Positions 56,046-64,000 of a stretch of DNA of 64,000 nt are shown in pieces. A program made the translations under genes and the position numbers. Location of the stretch: positions 3,165,501 to 3,229,500 of the forward strand of contig NZ_FJUR01000001.1 of assembly GCF_900067135.1 (NCBI RefSeq), in the 5' to 3' direction. How positions within the stretch are numbered: the first letter of the stretch is position 1; each line of letters opens with the position of its first letter. The notes under the pieces were generated by a model, which saw only the letters and a list, made by a program, of their open reading frames with translations, searched no databases and was not told the DNA's origin. The stretch is from Rhizobium sp. 9140 (GTDB lineage: Bacteria > Pseudomonadota > Alphaproteobacteria > Rhizobiales > Rhizobiaceae).

Positions 56046-57377
56046 TCAGGCCTTTACGATCAATCCACCTTGAATACCGCGGCGGGCAAAAACGTTGCGC
56101 GTGTCGATGACCAGCGGCGCCTGCTGCGCGATCAGCGCATAATCGACATCGTCGTGATCGGTCGCAACCAGCACGGCATCGAAACGGCCGAGTTCGCTCA
56201 GCGGCACCGAGCGCCGGCCCTTCAACGACAGATATTCGCGCGTTCTCGGAATCTCGTCCACATGCGGATCATGGAAGGATGCGCTGCCGCCACGCTCCTC
56301 GATCAGCTCGATCAGTTTCAGCGACGGGCTTTCCCGGATATCCGGCACGTTCTTCTTGTAGGCAAGCCCGATGATCAGCACGCGCGACCGGCTCAGAGCT
56401 TTACCCAGGTGAATGTCAAGCGCTTCGGCAAGCCGCCCGACAATATGCTTCGGCATAGCCGAATTGATCTCGCCCGCAAGCTCGATGAAGCGGGTCGGCA
56501 TGTCGTACTCGCGGGATTTCCAGGTGAGATAGAACGGATCGATCGGGATGCAGTGCCCGCCGAGACCGGGGCCGGGATAGAACGGCATGTAGCCGAACGG
56601 CTTGGTCTTCGCCGCGTCGATCACCTCCCAGATATCGATGCCCATCGCCTCGAACACCGTCTTCAGCTCGTTCACGAGCGCGATATTGACCGCGCGAAAA
56701 ATGTTCTCCGTCAGCTTCACCGCCTCGGCTGTGGCTGTCGTGGAGACAGGCACGACGCGCTCCACCACGGCCGAATAGAACGCCTCCATCGCCTGCGCTG
56801 CCGCATCGCCGTCGCCAGCGACGATCTTCGGAATGCTGGTGGTCGAGAAATCGCGGTTGCCAGGGTCCTCGCGCTCGGGCGAGAAGCCGAGGAAGACCTC
56901 CCCCCCGATATCGAGCCCGGTGGCAGCCAGGATTGGCCGCACGACATCCGTCGTCGTGCCGGGATAGGTGGTGGATTCCAGCACTACGAGCTGTCCCGGC
57001 CGCAGCCGCAGCGCGATCTCCTGGCAGGTTTTCACGATATAGGTGAGGTCTGGATCGCGATGTCGCGTCAGCGGTGTCGGCACGCAGATGACGATGACGT
57101 CACAGGCGGCAAGGCCATCGAAATCGACCGTCGCGGAAAACCTGCCTGCATCCCGCTCGACCGAGAGAACATCGTCGCCGACCGCCTCGATATAGGACCG
57201 ACCCGCCTCGATGGCGACGATCTTGCCGGGGTCGATATCGAAGCCGGTGACAGTGAAGCCCTTGCGCGCGATGGCGATGGCAAGCGGCAGTCCGACATAG
57301 CCAAGGCCGATGACGCCCGCATGCGCCGTGCGATCGGCGATCCGCGACAGGAGAACCGCGTGGGAGGACGTGCTCAT
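56046..57377 (-). CDS. Nucleotide-sugar dehydrogenase (UDP-GlcNAc/UDP-glucose 6-dehydrogenase type)
   Basis: 443 residues. NAD-binding GVIGLGYVGLPLAIAIARKG, then PTPLTRHRDPDLTYI (typical of the WbpA/UDP-N-acetylglucosamine 6-dehydrogenase subgroup), VVLESTTYPGTT, SPEREDPGN, and the catalytic Cys in GGHCIPIDPFYLTWK. It oxidises C6 of a UDP-sugar to a uronic acid for polysaccharide or O-antigen synthesis. No other sugar gene adjoins it. ATG 57377 has AAGG upstream; upstream extension of the frame is spurious. Confidence 0.88.
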   Translation of the reverse strand: MSTSSHAVLLSRIADRTAHAGVIGLGYVGLPLAIAIARKGFTVTGFDIDPGKIVAIEAGRSYIEAVGDDVLSVERDAGRFSATVDFDGLAACDVIVICVPTPLTRHRDPDLTYIVKTCQEIALRLRPGQLVVLESTTYPGTTTDVVRPILAATGLDIGGEVFLGFSPEREDPGNRDFSTTSIPKIVAGDGDAAAQAMEAFYSAVVERVVPVSTTATAEAVKLTENIFRAVNIALVNELKTVFEAMGIDIWEVIDAAKTKPFGYMPFYPGPGLGGHCIPIDPFYLTWKSREYDMPTRFIELAGEINSAMPKHIVGRLAEALDIHLGKALSRSRVLIIGLAYKKNVPDIRESPSLKLIELIEERGGSASFHDPHVDEIPRTREYLSLKGRRSVPLSELGRFDAVLVATDHDDVDYALIAQQAPLVIDTRNVFARRGIQGGLIVKA

Positions 57378-57634
57378 CGGTAACCTTGCCTGTTGGGCGC
57401 GCCTCGCACGCCGAAGCCATGGCAGATGCGGACTTGGCCTGCCGCTGTCAAGGCCAGGATATCGGGGCCAGGCCATCATGCGAATTCCCGCGCAGCAGCC
57501 ATCGCCAACTTTTCGTCGCCGCCATTCTGGTTTCCGCCATACCGCATCATTATATCGTGAAGACGATCGCGTCACGCCGGGGGGTTGATATCGGCCTGCG
57601 GCGATCGTTCGCGGCAAACAGCGGGAAGATCGAC

Positions 57635-58975
57635 ATGACCCAGATGCAGCAGGTTTCCACCCATCTGCTCGATCGCGTGTCCCTGTGGCTCAAGCAGACG
57701 GCGCTGAACGGCGCCTCGCTTGAGATGCTCGTGACGGGCTTCTGCGAAAGGCTTGCCGCCGCCGGCGTGCCGCTGTCGCGCGTGCATCTAAGCTTCGCCA
57801 TGCTCCATCCACTCTACGACGCGCTCGGCTTCACCTGGCAGCGCGGCAAGGGCGTCACCGTCGAGGGCTTTCGCGCCGGTCAGAGCGAAACGGATGCGGA
57901 GCGCTTCCTGCGCAGCCCCTATTACTATCTCTATTCCCACGACCTCGACCATCTGCGCCGCCGCATCACGCCGGAGTCTCCCATCGAGTTCCCGATCTTC
58001 GAGGAACTGAAGCGCGACGGCGCGACCGATTACTTCGCCTTCGTACAGTCCTTCAGCGAAAGTCATGGACAGGGCATGGTCGGCTCCTGGACCACGGACG
58101 CGCCGGAAGGTTTCTCCGACCAGCTGATCGAGGCCATGCTGCGGCTCCAGAGCAGTCTGGCCGTCGCCGCCAAGATGGCCGTGCTCGGCAAGCTTGCCGA
58201 CAACATGCTCACCACCTATCTCGGCGAAAACGCCGGCAAGCGCGTGCTGTCCGGCCAGATCCGGCGTGGCGACGGCGAAACCATCCGCGCCGTCCTCGTC
58301 ATGGCCGACATGCGCCAATCGACCGTTCTCGCAGAACGCGAAGGCCGTCAGGCTTATATCGACACGCTCAACCAGTTTTTCGATGCCATCGCCACGCCGT
58401 TCAACCGCGGCGGCGGCGAGATCCTGAGCTTCCTGGGCGATGGCTTCCTCGCCGTCTACCCCTGCGGGCGCCACCGCGAACCGTCGCAGGCCGCAGCCCT
58501 TGCCGCCATGGAGGCCGTGCGCCAGGCCTCCGCACGCATGGCCGAGATGAACGGCGAGCGCCGCGAAAACGGACTGAGCGAGGTCGGCTACGGCATCGGC
58601 CTTCATATCGGTAACGTCATGTTCGGCAATGTCGGCCTGCGCGACCGCCTGACCTTCTCCGCCTTCGGCACCGCCGTCAATGAGGTCTCCCGCCTGCAGG
58701 GCCTGACCAAGAAGCATTCCACCCACATCGTCGCCAGCCAGGCCTTCACCGCCTATGCCGGCGGCGAATGGGAGACGCTCGGCGAGGAAAAGCTGCGCGG
58801 CGTGCGCCAGAAACTGACGGTGCTGGTACCGAGCGAAAAGCTCCTGAAGATCGATCAGGCGGAAGCCATCCGCCATCGCACGCAGGAGAGCAGTTCGGAG
58901 GCCGAGCAGGTCATGCTGCTTTACCGCAACCGCAACACGCCGCAGCGGGACATCTGGAACAAACTGCTGCAATAG
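57635..58975 (+). CDS. Adenylate/guanylate cyclase, soluble class III
   Basis: 446 residues. An N-terminal sensor-like region of about 210 residues (RVHLSFAMLHPLYDALGFTW; FEELKRDGATDYFAFVQSF) precedes a cyclase domain (AVLVMADMRQSTVLAEREGR, ILSFLGDGFLAVYPC, YGIGLHIGNVMFGNVG, FSAFGTAVNEVSRLQGL). Catalytic Asp residues are present at both metal positions. Such proteins are numerous in rhizobia. GGGAAG six bases upstream supports ATG 57635. The signal it senses is unknown. Confidence 0.9.
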   Translation: MTQMQQVSTHLLDRVSLWLKQTALNGASLEMLVTGFCERLAAAGVPLSRVHLSFAMLHPLYDALGFTWQRGKGVTVEGFRAGQSETDAERFLRSPYYYLYSHDLDHLRRRITPESPIEFPIFEELKRDGATDYFAFVQSFSESHGQGMVGSWTTDAPEGFSDQLIEAMLRLQSSLAVAAKMAVLGKLADNMLTTYLGENAGKRVLSGQIRRGDGETIRAVLVMADMRQSTVLAEREGRQAYIDTLNQFFDAIATPFNRGGGEILSFLGDGFLAVYPCGRHREPSQAAALAAMEAVRQASARMAEMNGERRENGLSEVGYGIGLHIGNVMFGNVGLRDRLTFSAFGTAVNEVSRLQGLTKKHSTHIVASQAFTAYAGGEWETLGEEKLRGVRQKLTVLVPSEKLLKIDQAEAIRHRTQESSSEAEQVMLLYRNRNTPQRDIWNKLLQ

Positions 58976-59172
58976 AAATTATCTGCCTGCGGGGCATTAT
59001 TTAAAAAAAACGATACATGACGACGCTAGACCCGCAGCCGACGCCGGGAAGGCGTGACCGTGCGGTTTACATTGCGGTCATGGACAGGCCGAAATGCCTG
59101 CGATAGTCTTCCCATAAGGTATCGGCGCAAAGCCAGCCACCATCCGCATCGGATGGAGAGAATAAGTGGGGA

Positions 59173-61164
59173 ATGGCAGGCATGACATCAGGCGGAGACC
59201 TGTTGCGGATCGAGGACCTGAGCGTTTCTTTCGCCATGTTCGGCGGCCAGATCGACGCGGTTCGAAAGGCCAGCCTCCGGGTCCTTCCGGGCAAAGTCAC
59301 GGCGCTTGTGGGCGAGTCCGGTTCCGGAAAATCCGTGATCAGCCAGGCCATCATGGGCATCCTTCCGAAATCGGCGAGGATCGGCGGCAAGATCTTCTTC
59401 AAGGATGAAACGACACCGGGCGGTGTCGTCGATCTCGCGGCGCTCGCGCCTGACGGTGCCGACATGCGCGCCTTTCGCGGCAACCGCATCGGCATGATCT
59501 TCCAGGAGCCGATGACCTCGCTGTCGCCGCTCCACACGATCGGCGACCAGATCAGCGAAAGCCTGCGCATCCACCGCAACGTCGACAAGCCGGGACAGCG
59601 GGAACAGACCGAAGAGATGCTGCGTCTCGTCGGCTTCCCCGACCCCAAGCGCGCCTTCGGCATGTATCCGTTCGAGCTTTCCGGCGGCATGCGGCAGCGC
59701 GCGATGATTGCCATGGCGCTGATCTGCAAGCCGTCGCTCCTCATTGCCGACGAGCCGACGACGGCGCTCGACGTGACCATTCAGGCGCAGATCCTGCAAT
59801 TGCTCAAGGATCTGCAATCGACCTTCAACATGGCCGTACTGCTCATCACCCACGATCTCGGCATCGTCGCCAACATGGCCGACGAAGTCGTGGTGATCTA
59901 TCACGGCGAGATCATGGAAGCGGGTTCGGTGGAGGATATCTTCCGCAATCCTTCCCACCCCTATCTCAAGGGATTGATGGCCGCGGTCCCGCATTTCGAT
60001 ATGAAGCCCGGCGAGCGCCTGAAGGCGCTGCGCGAGGTGCCCGTCAACGTCGAGAGCCTGATCGTGCGGCGCAAGGGCGAACCTGCGCCCGCTCGCCCGC
60101 TACCCCGCGTCGAGGATACGCGTCCGGTACTCGCCAAAAGCACGTATCCGGGGCTGGGCAAGGACACGCTTCCGGCACCGGGCGACGATGTGCTCCTCTC
60201 CGTGCGCCATGTCGGCAAGACGTTTTCCAGCCGCAAATCCGGCTGGTGGAAAAAGGGCAAGGCCAACCAGCATCGCGCCGTGGACGATGTCAGCTTCGAC
60301 ATCCATCGTGGCGAATGTCTCGGACTCGTCGGCGAAAGCGGCTGCGGCAAGACCACGCTCAGCAAGATCCTGATGCGGGCTCTCTCGCCTGACACCGGCT
60401 CGATCATGCTGAACTCGGCCGATGGCCCGATCGACATCCGCGAAGCCCAAGGCAAGACGCTGGACAGGCTGCGCACGCGCATGCAGATGATCTTCCAGGA
60501 CCCTGTCTCCTCGCTCTCGCCGCGCATGACGGTGCAGAACATCCTCAGCGAACCGCTCGAAATCCATCGCCGTGGCGATCCGAAGAGCCGGCAGCAGACC
60601 GTCAAGTCGCTGCTGAAGGCCATCGGCCTCGATGAGCGGCACATGAACCGTTATCCCCACAGCTTCTCCGGCGGGCAGCGCCAGCGCATCGGCATCGCCC
60701 GCGCTTTGGCGCTCGGGCCGGAACTGCTGATCTGCGACGAGCCGGTCTCCGCGCTCGACGTCTCCGTTCAGGCGCAGATCCTCAACCTCTTGAAGGATCT
60801 GCAGGCGGAACTCGGCCTGACCTATTTGTTCATTTCGCACAATCTCGCCGTCGTCGATTACATGGCCGACCGTATCGCCGTCATGTGTGCCGGGCGGATC
60901 GTCGAGCTTGCGCCGCGCGAACAGCTGATGCGCGCGCCGGTCCACCCCTATACCAAGGCGCTGTTGGCCGCTGTGCCCTTCCCCGACCTCGACCGGCCCC
61001 TCGACTTCGTCGCGCTCAATGCGGGGGGAGCCTCCGATAAGAAGCGCTGGAACTCTGCCTTCCGCCCCGGCGAAAGCGATAGCGGCCTAGCGCCCGCCGA
61101 TCTTGGCAACGGTCACTGGGTTCTGGCGAGCCGGAATGCCGATGTGAAGGAGCTCCAGCCGTGA
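59173..61164 (+). CDS. ABC transporter dual ATP-binding protein (peptide-type, DppDF-like fusion)
   Basis: 663 residues with two complete ATPase domains. Domain 1: Walker A GESGSGKSVISQ, signature LSGGMRQRAMIAMAL, Walker B LLIADEPTTALDV. Domain 2 from about 335: GESGCGKTTLSK, FSGGQRQRIGIARAL, LLICDEPVSALDV. Each carries the oligopeptide-type C-terminal extension (HPYLKGLMAAVPH; HPYTKALLAAVPF). It drives the importer whose binding protein and permease follow. Stop overlaps the next GTG start. Confidence 0.92.
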   Translation: MAGMTSGGDLLRIEDLSVSFAMFGGQIDAVRKASLRVLPGKVTALVGESGSGKSVISQAIMGILPKSARIGGKIFFKDETTPGGVVDLAALAPDGADMRAFRGNRIGMIFQEPMTSLSPLHTIGDQISESLRIHRNVDKPGQREQTEEMLRLVGFPDPKRAFGMYPFELSGGMRQRAMIAMALICKPSLLIADEPTTALDVTIQAQILQLLKDLQSTFNMAVLLITHDLGIVANMADEVVVIYHGEIMEAGSVEDIFRNPSHPYLKGLMAAVPHFDMKPGERLKALREVPVNVESLIVRRKGEPAPARPLPRVEDTRPVLAKSTYPGLGKDTLPAPGDDVLLSVRHVGKTFSSRKSGWWKKGKANQHRAVDDVSFDIHRGECLGLVGESGCGKTTLSKILMRALSPDTGSIMLNSADGPIDIREAQGKTLDRLRTRMQMIFQDPVSSLSPRMTVQNILSEPLEIHRRGDPKSRQQTVKSLLKAIGLDERHMNRYPHSFSGGQRQRIGIARALALGPELLICDEPVSALDVSVQAQILNLLKDLQAELGLTYLFISHNLAVVDYMADRIAVMCAGRIVELAPREQLMRAPVHPYTKALLAAVPFPDLDRPLDFVALNAGGASDKKRWNSAFRPGESDSGLAPADLGNGHWVLASRNADVKELQP

Positions 61165-63083
61165 TCAAGCGCCGCACGACACTCGGCCTCCTCGCCTCCG
61201 CCATCGCCCTGCCCCGGCTTATGTTGCCGCGCAACGCCATGGCCGCGGGGACGGAGCCCAAGATCCTTCTCGAGAAGATCGCGGCGGGCACCCTGCCGCC
61301 GATGGCCGAGCGGGTTCCGAAGACGCCACGCATCGTCAACCTCGCCGCCATGGGCCGCACGCCCGGAAGCTATGGCAACTCCATCCGCATCCTCATCGGC
61401 AGCCAGAAGGACATCCGCGTGATGTTCATTAACGGCTATGCCCGTCTGGTGGGCTACGACGAGAAACTGAATTTCCAGCCGGATATTTTGGAGGCCTGCG
61501 AGGTCGAGGGCGAGAAGGTCTTCACCTTCCGCATTCGCGAGGGCCATCGCTGGTCGGACGGCAGCCCACTCACGTCGGAAGACTTCCGGTATACCTGGGA
61601 AGACGTGGTCCTGAACGAGGACCTGCGCAAGGGCGGTGTGCAGCGGGAGCTTCTGGCGGAGGGAAAGCCGCCCCGGTTCGAGGTTTTGGACGAGCGCACC
61701 GTGCGCTACAGCTGGGACGCGCCGAACCCCGATTTCCTGCCAAACCTCGCAGCGGCATTGCCGTTGATCCTGCTCTTGCCCGCCGCGTACATGAAGCAGT
61801 TCCACAAAAAGTACCAGACCGAGGAACAGCTGAAGACTTTCATGAAGACGTACCGGGTCAAGAAGTGGGTGGACCTGCACATCAAGATGTCGCGGCAGAA
61901 CCGGCCCGACAATCCGGACCTGCCGACGCTCGACCCGTGGCAGAACACGACGGCCTCGCCGGCCGAACAATTCCTCTTCGACCGGAACCCCTTCTTCCAC
62001 CGCGTCGACGAGAACGGGGTGCAGCTTCCCTATATTGACCGCGTCGTCCTCAACGTCTCCACGCCCGGCATCATCGCCGCGAAAACCGGTGGCGGCGAAG
62101 CCGACCTGCAGGCGCAGAACATCGACTTTACCGACTACGCCTTCATCAAGGATTCCGAAAAGCGGTATCCGGTGAAGGTGAAACTGTGGAAGCGCACGCA
62201 AGGGTCGCGCGTCGCGCTGCTGCCGAACCTGAATTACGGTGACCCCGTCTGGCAGGGCCTGCTGCGCGACGTCCGCGTTCGCCGCGCCCTTTCGCTCGCC
62301 ATCGACCGGCGCGAGATCAATATAGTTGCCTTCTACGGCCTCGGCAAGGAAAGCGCCGATACCGTGCTGCCGGAGAGCCCGCTCTACAAGCCCGAATATG
62401 CCGCCGCATGGTCGCAGCATGACACCGAGCAGGCCAACCGCCTGCTGGACGAGGCGGGCCTGACCGGCCGCAACGAAGACGGCATGCGCCTGCTGCCGGA
62501 TGGCCGTCTTGCGCAGATCGTGGTGGAATCCGCCGGCGAGAGCACGCTGGAAACCGACGTGCTCGAGCTCGTGACCGATCACTGGGCAAAGATCGGCATT
62601 CCGCTCTTCATCAAGACCTCCCAGCGCGAGGTCTTTCGAAACCGCACCATGGGCGGCGAGATCATGATGTCCATGTGGCTCGGGCTCGACAATGGCGTGC
62701 CGACGGCCGACATGAACCCCGGGCAGCTGGCACCGAGCAGCGACGTCCAGCTGCAATGGCCGGTCTGGGGTATGCACTACCTGTCGCTCGGGCAGTTCGG
62801 TCATGCGCCGGAGCTTCCCGAGGCGCAGAAGCTTGTCGATCTCCTGAAAGAGTGGCGGCGCACAGCGGATAATGCCGGTCGCACGCGGATCTGGCACGAG
62901 ATGCTGTCGATCTACACCGATCAGGTCTATTCGATCGGTATGGTCAACGCCACGCTCCAGCCGATCCTTCATTCGTCGCGCATGCAGAACGTTCCGGAAC
63001 ACGGCCTCTACGGCTTCGATCCGACCTGCTTCTTCGGGGTCTACATGCCGGATACGTTCTGGCTCGGCGACAAGGTGAGCTGA
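61161..63083 (+). CDS. ABC transporter substrate-binding protein, family 5 (peptide/oligosaccharide type)
   Basis: 640 residues, larger than most family-5 members. N-terminal leader MIKRRTTLGLLASAIALPRL then a signal cleavage near AMA. Core motif FTFRIREGHRWSDGSPLTSE, and RVRRALSLAIDRREINIVAF. Peptides are the usual ligands, but large members also bind oligosaccharides or opines, so substrate is open. The GTG start overlaps the ATPase stop (GTGA). Confidence 0.88.
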   Translation: MIKRRTTLGLLASAIALPRLMLPRNAMAAGTEPKILLEKIAAGTLPPMAERVPKTPRIVNLAAMGRTPGSYGNSIRILIGSQKDIRVMFINGYARLVGYDEKLNFQPDILEACEVEGEKVFTFRIREGHRWSDGSPLTSEDFRYTWEDVVLNEDLRKGGVQRELLAEGKPPRFEVLDERTVRYSWDAPNPDFLPNLAAALPLILLLPAAYMKQFHKKYQTEEQLKTFMKTYRVKKWVDLHIKMSRQNRPDNPDLPTLDPWQNTTASPAEQFLFDRNPFFHRVDENGVQLPYIDRVVLNVSTPGIIAAKTGGGEADLQAQNIDFTDYAFIKDSEKRYPVKVKLWKRTQGSRVALLPNLNYGDPVWQGLLRDVRVRRALSLAIDRREINIVAFYGLGKESADTVLPESPLYKPEYAAAWSQHDTEQANRLLDEAGLTGRNEDGMRLLPDGRLAQIVVESAGESTLETDVLELVTDHWAKIGIPLFIKTSQREVFRNRTMGGEIMMSMWLGLDNGVPTADMNPGQLAPSSDVQLQWPVWGMHYLSLGQFGHAPELPEAQKLVDLLKEWRRTADNAGRTRIWHEMLSIYTDQVYSIGMVNATLQPILHSSRMQNVPEHGLYGFDPTCFFGVYMPDTFWLGDKVS

Positions 63084-63086
63084 TCG

Positions 63087-64000
63087 ATGCTGCGATACAT
63101 TCTCTGGCGCGTCAGTGCCATGATCCCGACGCTCGTCATTATCTCGGCCCTCGTCTTCACCATCATCGAACTGCCTCCGGGCGACTATTTCGAGAGCTAC
63201 ATCTCGGAAATGCGCGCCCAGGGCGAAGGCGTCGATATGGCGGAAATCGAGGCGTTGCGGGCCGAATACGGCTTCGACAAGCCGCCGGTCATGCGCTACT
63301 TCTACTGGGTCGCAGGCATGCTGCACGGCGACTTCGGCTATTCGTTCGAATATCAGCTGCCGGTTTCCGACGTGGTCGGCGACCGGCTCTGGCTGACGGT
63401 GATGGTCTCCTTCGTGACCATCCTCTTCACCTGGCTCATTGCCTTCCCGATCGGCATCTACTCCGCCACGCACCAGTACAGCTGGGGTGATTACGGCCTG
63501 ACGTTCCTCGGTCTGCTCGGCCTTGCCATTCCCAATTTCATGTTCGCGCTGATCCTCATGTATTTTGCCAATATGTGGTTCGGCACATCCATCGGGCATC
63601 TGATGGACCAGAAATATCTGTCGCAGCCCATGAGCTGGGACAAATTCCTGTCGATTCTGGAACATCTCTGGATCCCCGTCATCATCATCGGCACGGCCGG
63701 GACAGCGGGCATGATCCGCCGGCTGCGGGCCAACCTGCTCGATGAACTCCAGAAGCAATATGTCGTGACGGCGAAGGCGAAGGGGCTTCACCCCTTCCGC
63801 GCGCTGGTGAAGTACCCGCTCCGCATGGCGCTGAACTTCTTCATCGCCGACATCGGCTCGATCCTGCCCGCCATTATCTCCGGTGCGGAAATCACGGCCA
63901 TCGTGCTGTCGCTCGAAACCACCGGCCCGATGCTCATCAAGGCGCTGCAAAGCCAGGATATGTATCTCGCCGGCTCGTTCCTGATGTTCCTCGCCTTCCT
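63087..64000 (+). CDS. ABC transporter permease, DppB/OppB-like (runs off window)
   Basis: The first 304 residues are visible. MLRYILWRVSAMIPTLVIIS is the first helix, then a periplasmic loop (ALRAEYGFDKPPVMRYFYWV; HGDFGYSFEYQLPVSDVV), followed by membrane helices and the ATPase-contact loop (LLDELQKQYVVTAKAKGLHP). It lies three bases after the binding-protein stop; a second permease should follow beyond the window. Confidence 0.92.
   Translation, partial: MLRYILWRVSAMIPTLVIISALVFTIIELPPGDYFESYISEMRAQGEGVDMAEIEALRAEYGFDKPPVMRYFYWVAGMLHGDFGYSFEYQLPVSDVVGDRLWLTVMVSFVTILFTWLIAFPIGIYSATHQYSWGDYGLTFLGLLGLAIPNFMFALILMYFANMWFGTSIGHLMDQKYLSQPMSWDKFLSILEHLWIPVIIIGTAGTAGMIRRLRANLLDELQKQYVVTAKAKGLHPFRALVKYPLRMALNFFIADIGSILPAIISGAEITAIVLSLETTGPMLIKALQSQDMYLAGSFLMFLAF

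Noticed and set aside
61113..63950. 945-residue open frame on the minus strand
   Set aside because: It is antisense to the ABC binding protein and permease, which have clear family motifs; the His/Asp/Arg-rich product is a typical antisense shadow.
1..64000. CRISPR array, tRNA, rRNA, IS element or prophage
   Set aside because: No regularly spaced direct repeats, no cloverleaf-like or ribosomal RNA sequence, no transposase or integrase motif was recognised on either strand.

Overview
The window looks like a chromosomal segment of an alphaproteobacterium of the Rhizobiaceae (Rhizobium, Ensifer, Shinella or Agrobacterium-like). This rests on the high GC content, the urease operon order with DUF1272, DUF1311 and TIGR02117 genes between the structural genes, DUF6867 beside a liv cluster, RutR-controlled pyrimidine catabolism, and GGAAC-type promoter candidates of the alphaproteobacterial general stress response. 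The genus cannot be fixed from the sequence alone. No rRNA, tRNA, CRISPR array, insertion sequence or prophage was seen.

Layout. 1-2980: the 5' part of malate:quinone oxidoreductase (minus strand) and a redox-type membrane adenylate cyclase. 3004-11720: a pyrimidine-degradation island. It holds a RutR-like repressor with a candidate operator, a carbamoyl amidohydrolase, dihydropyrimidinase and a NitT/TauT-type ABC importer, interrupted by a MazEF-like toxin-antitoxin pair, a small secreted protein, an inverted pair of short repeats and a truncated DUF559 gene. 12013-16619: an RND efflux pair. 16826-31179 (all minus strand): a complete urea uptake and urease run, urtABCDE-ureD-ureA-DUF1272-ureB-DUF1311-accessory-vapBC-ureC-TIGR02117-ureE-ureF-ureG. 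31453-35759: divergent from urtA, an unusual two-component pair whose kinase starts with an NCS1 nucleobase-permease-like domain followed by a Cys-rich putative zinc motif. 35852-41404: a branched-chain amino-acid ABC cluster (livHMGF, DUF6867 and a binding protein).

41879-58975 is a mixed region: CysQ-type phosphatase, a DUF2793 protein, two single-domain response regulators, an HWE histidine kinase, a Crp/Fnr regulator, an SDR followed by a glyoxalase/hydrolase fusion, an aminotransferase, a frameshifted FkbM methyltransferase, a DUF3095 protein, a nucleotide-sugar dehydrogenase, a soluble class III cyclase, and two small genes too short for usual ORF cut-offs. 59173-64000 begins a peptide-type ABC importer that runs off the window.

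How it fits together. Much of the first 41 kb is organic-nitrogen acquisition: pyrimidine rings are hydrolysed to release ammonia, urea is imported and hydrolysed by nickel urease, and amino acids are imported. The permease-kinase and its LuxR-type regulator sit where they could sense a nucleobase-like or related nitrogen compound and control urt, with a perfect 16-bp palindrome in the shared promoter region. Two toxin-antitoxin pairs sit inside the two nitrogen operons. In 44-54 kb, three candidate EcfG/RpoE2-type promoters precede two small genes and the response regulator beside the HWE kinase, suggesting stress-response genes.
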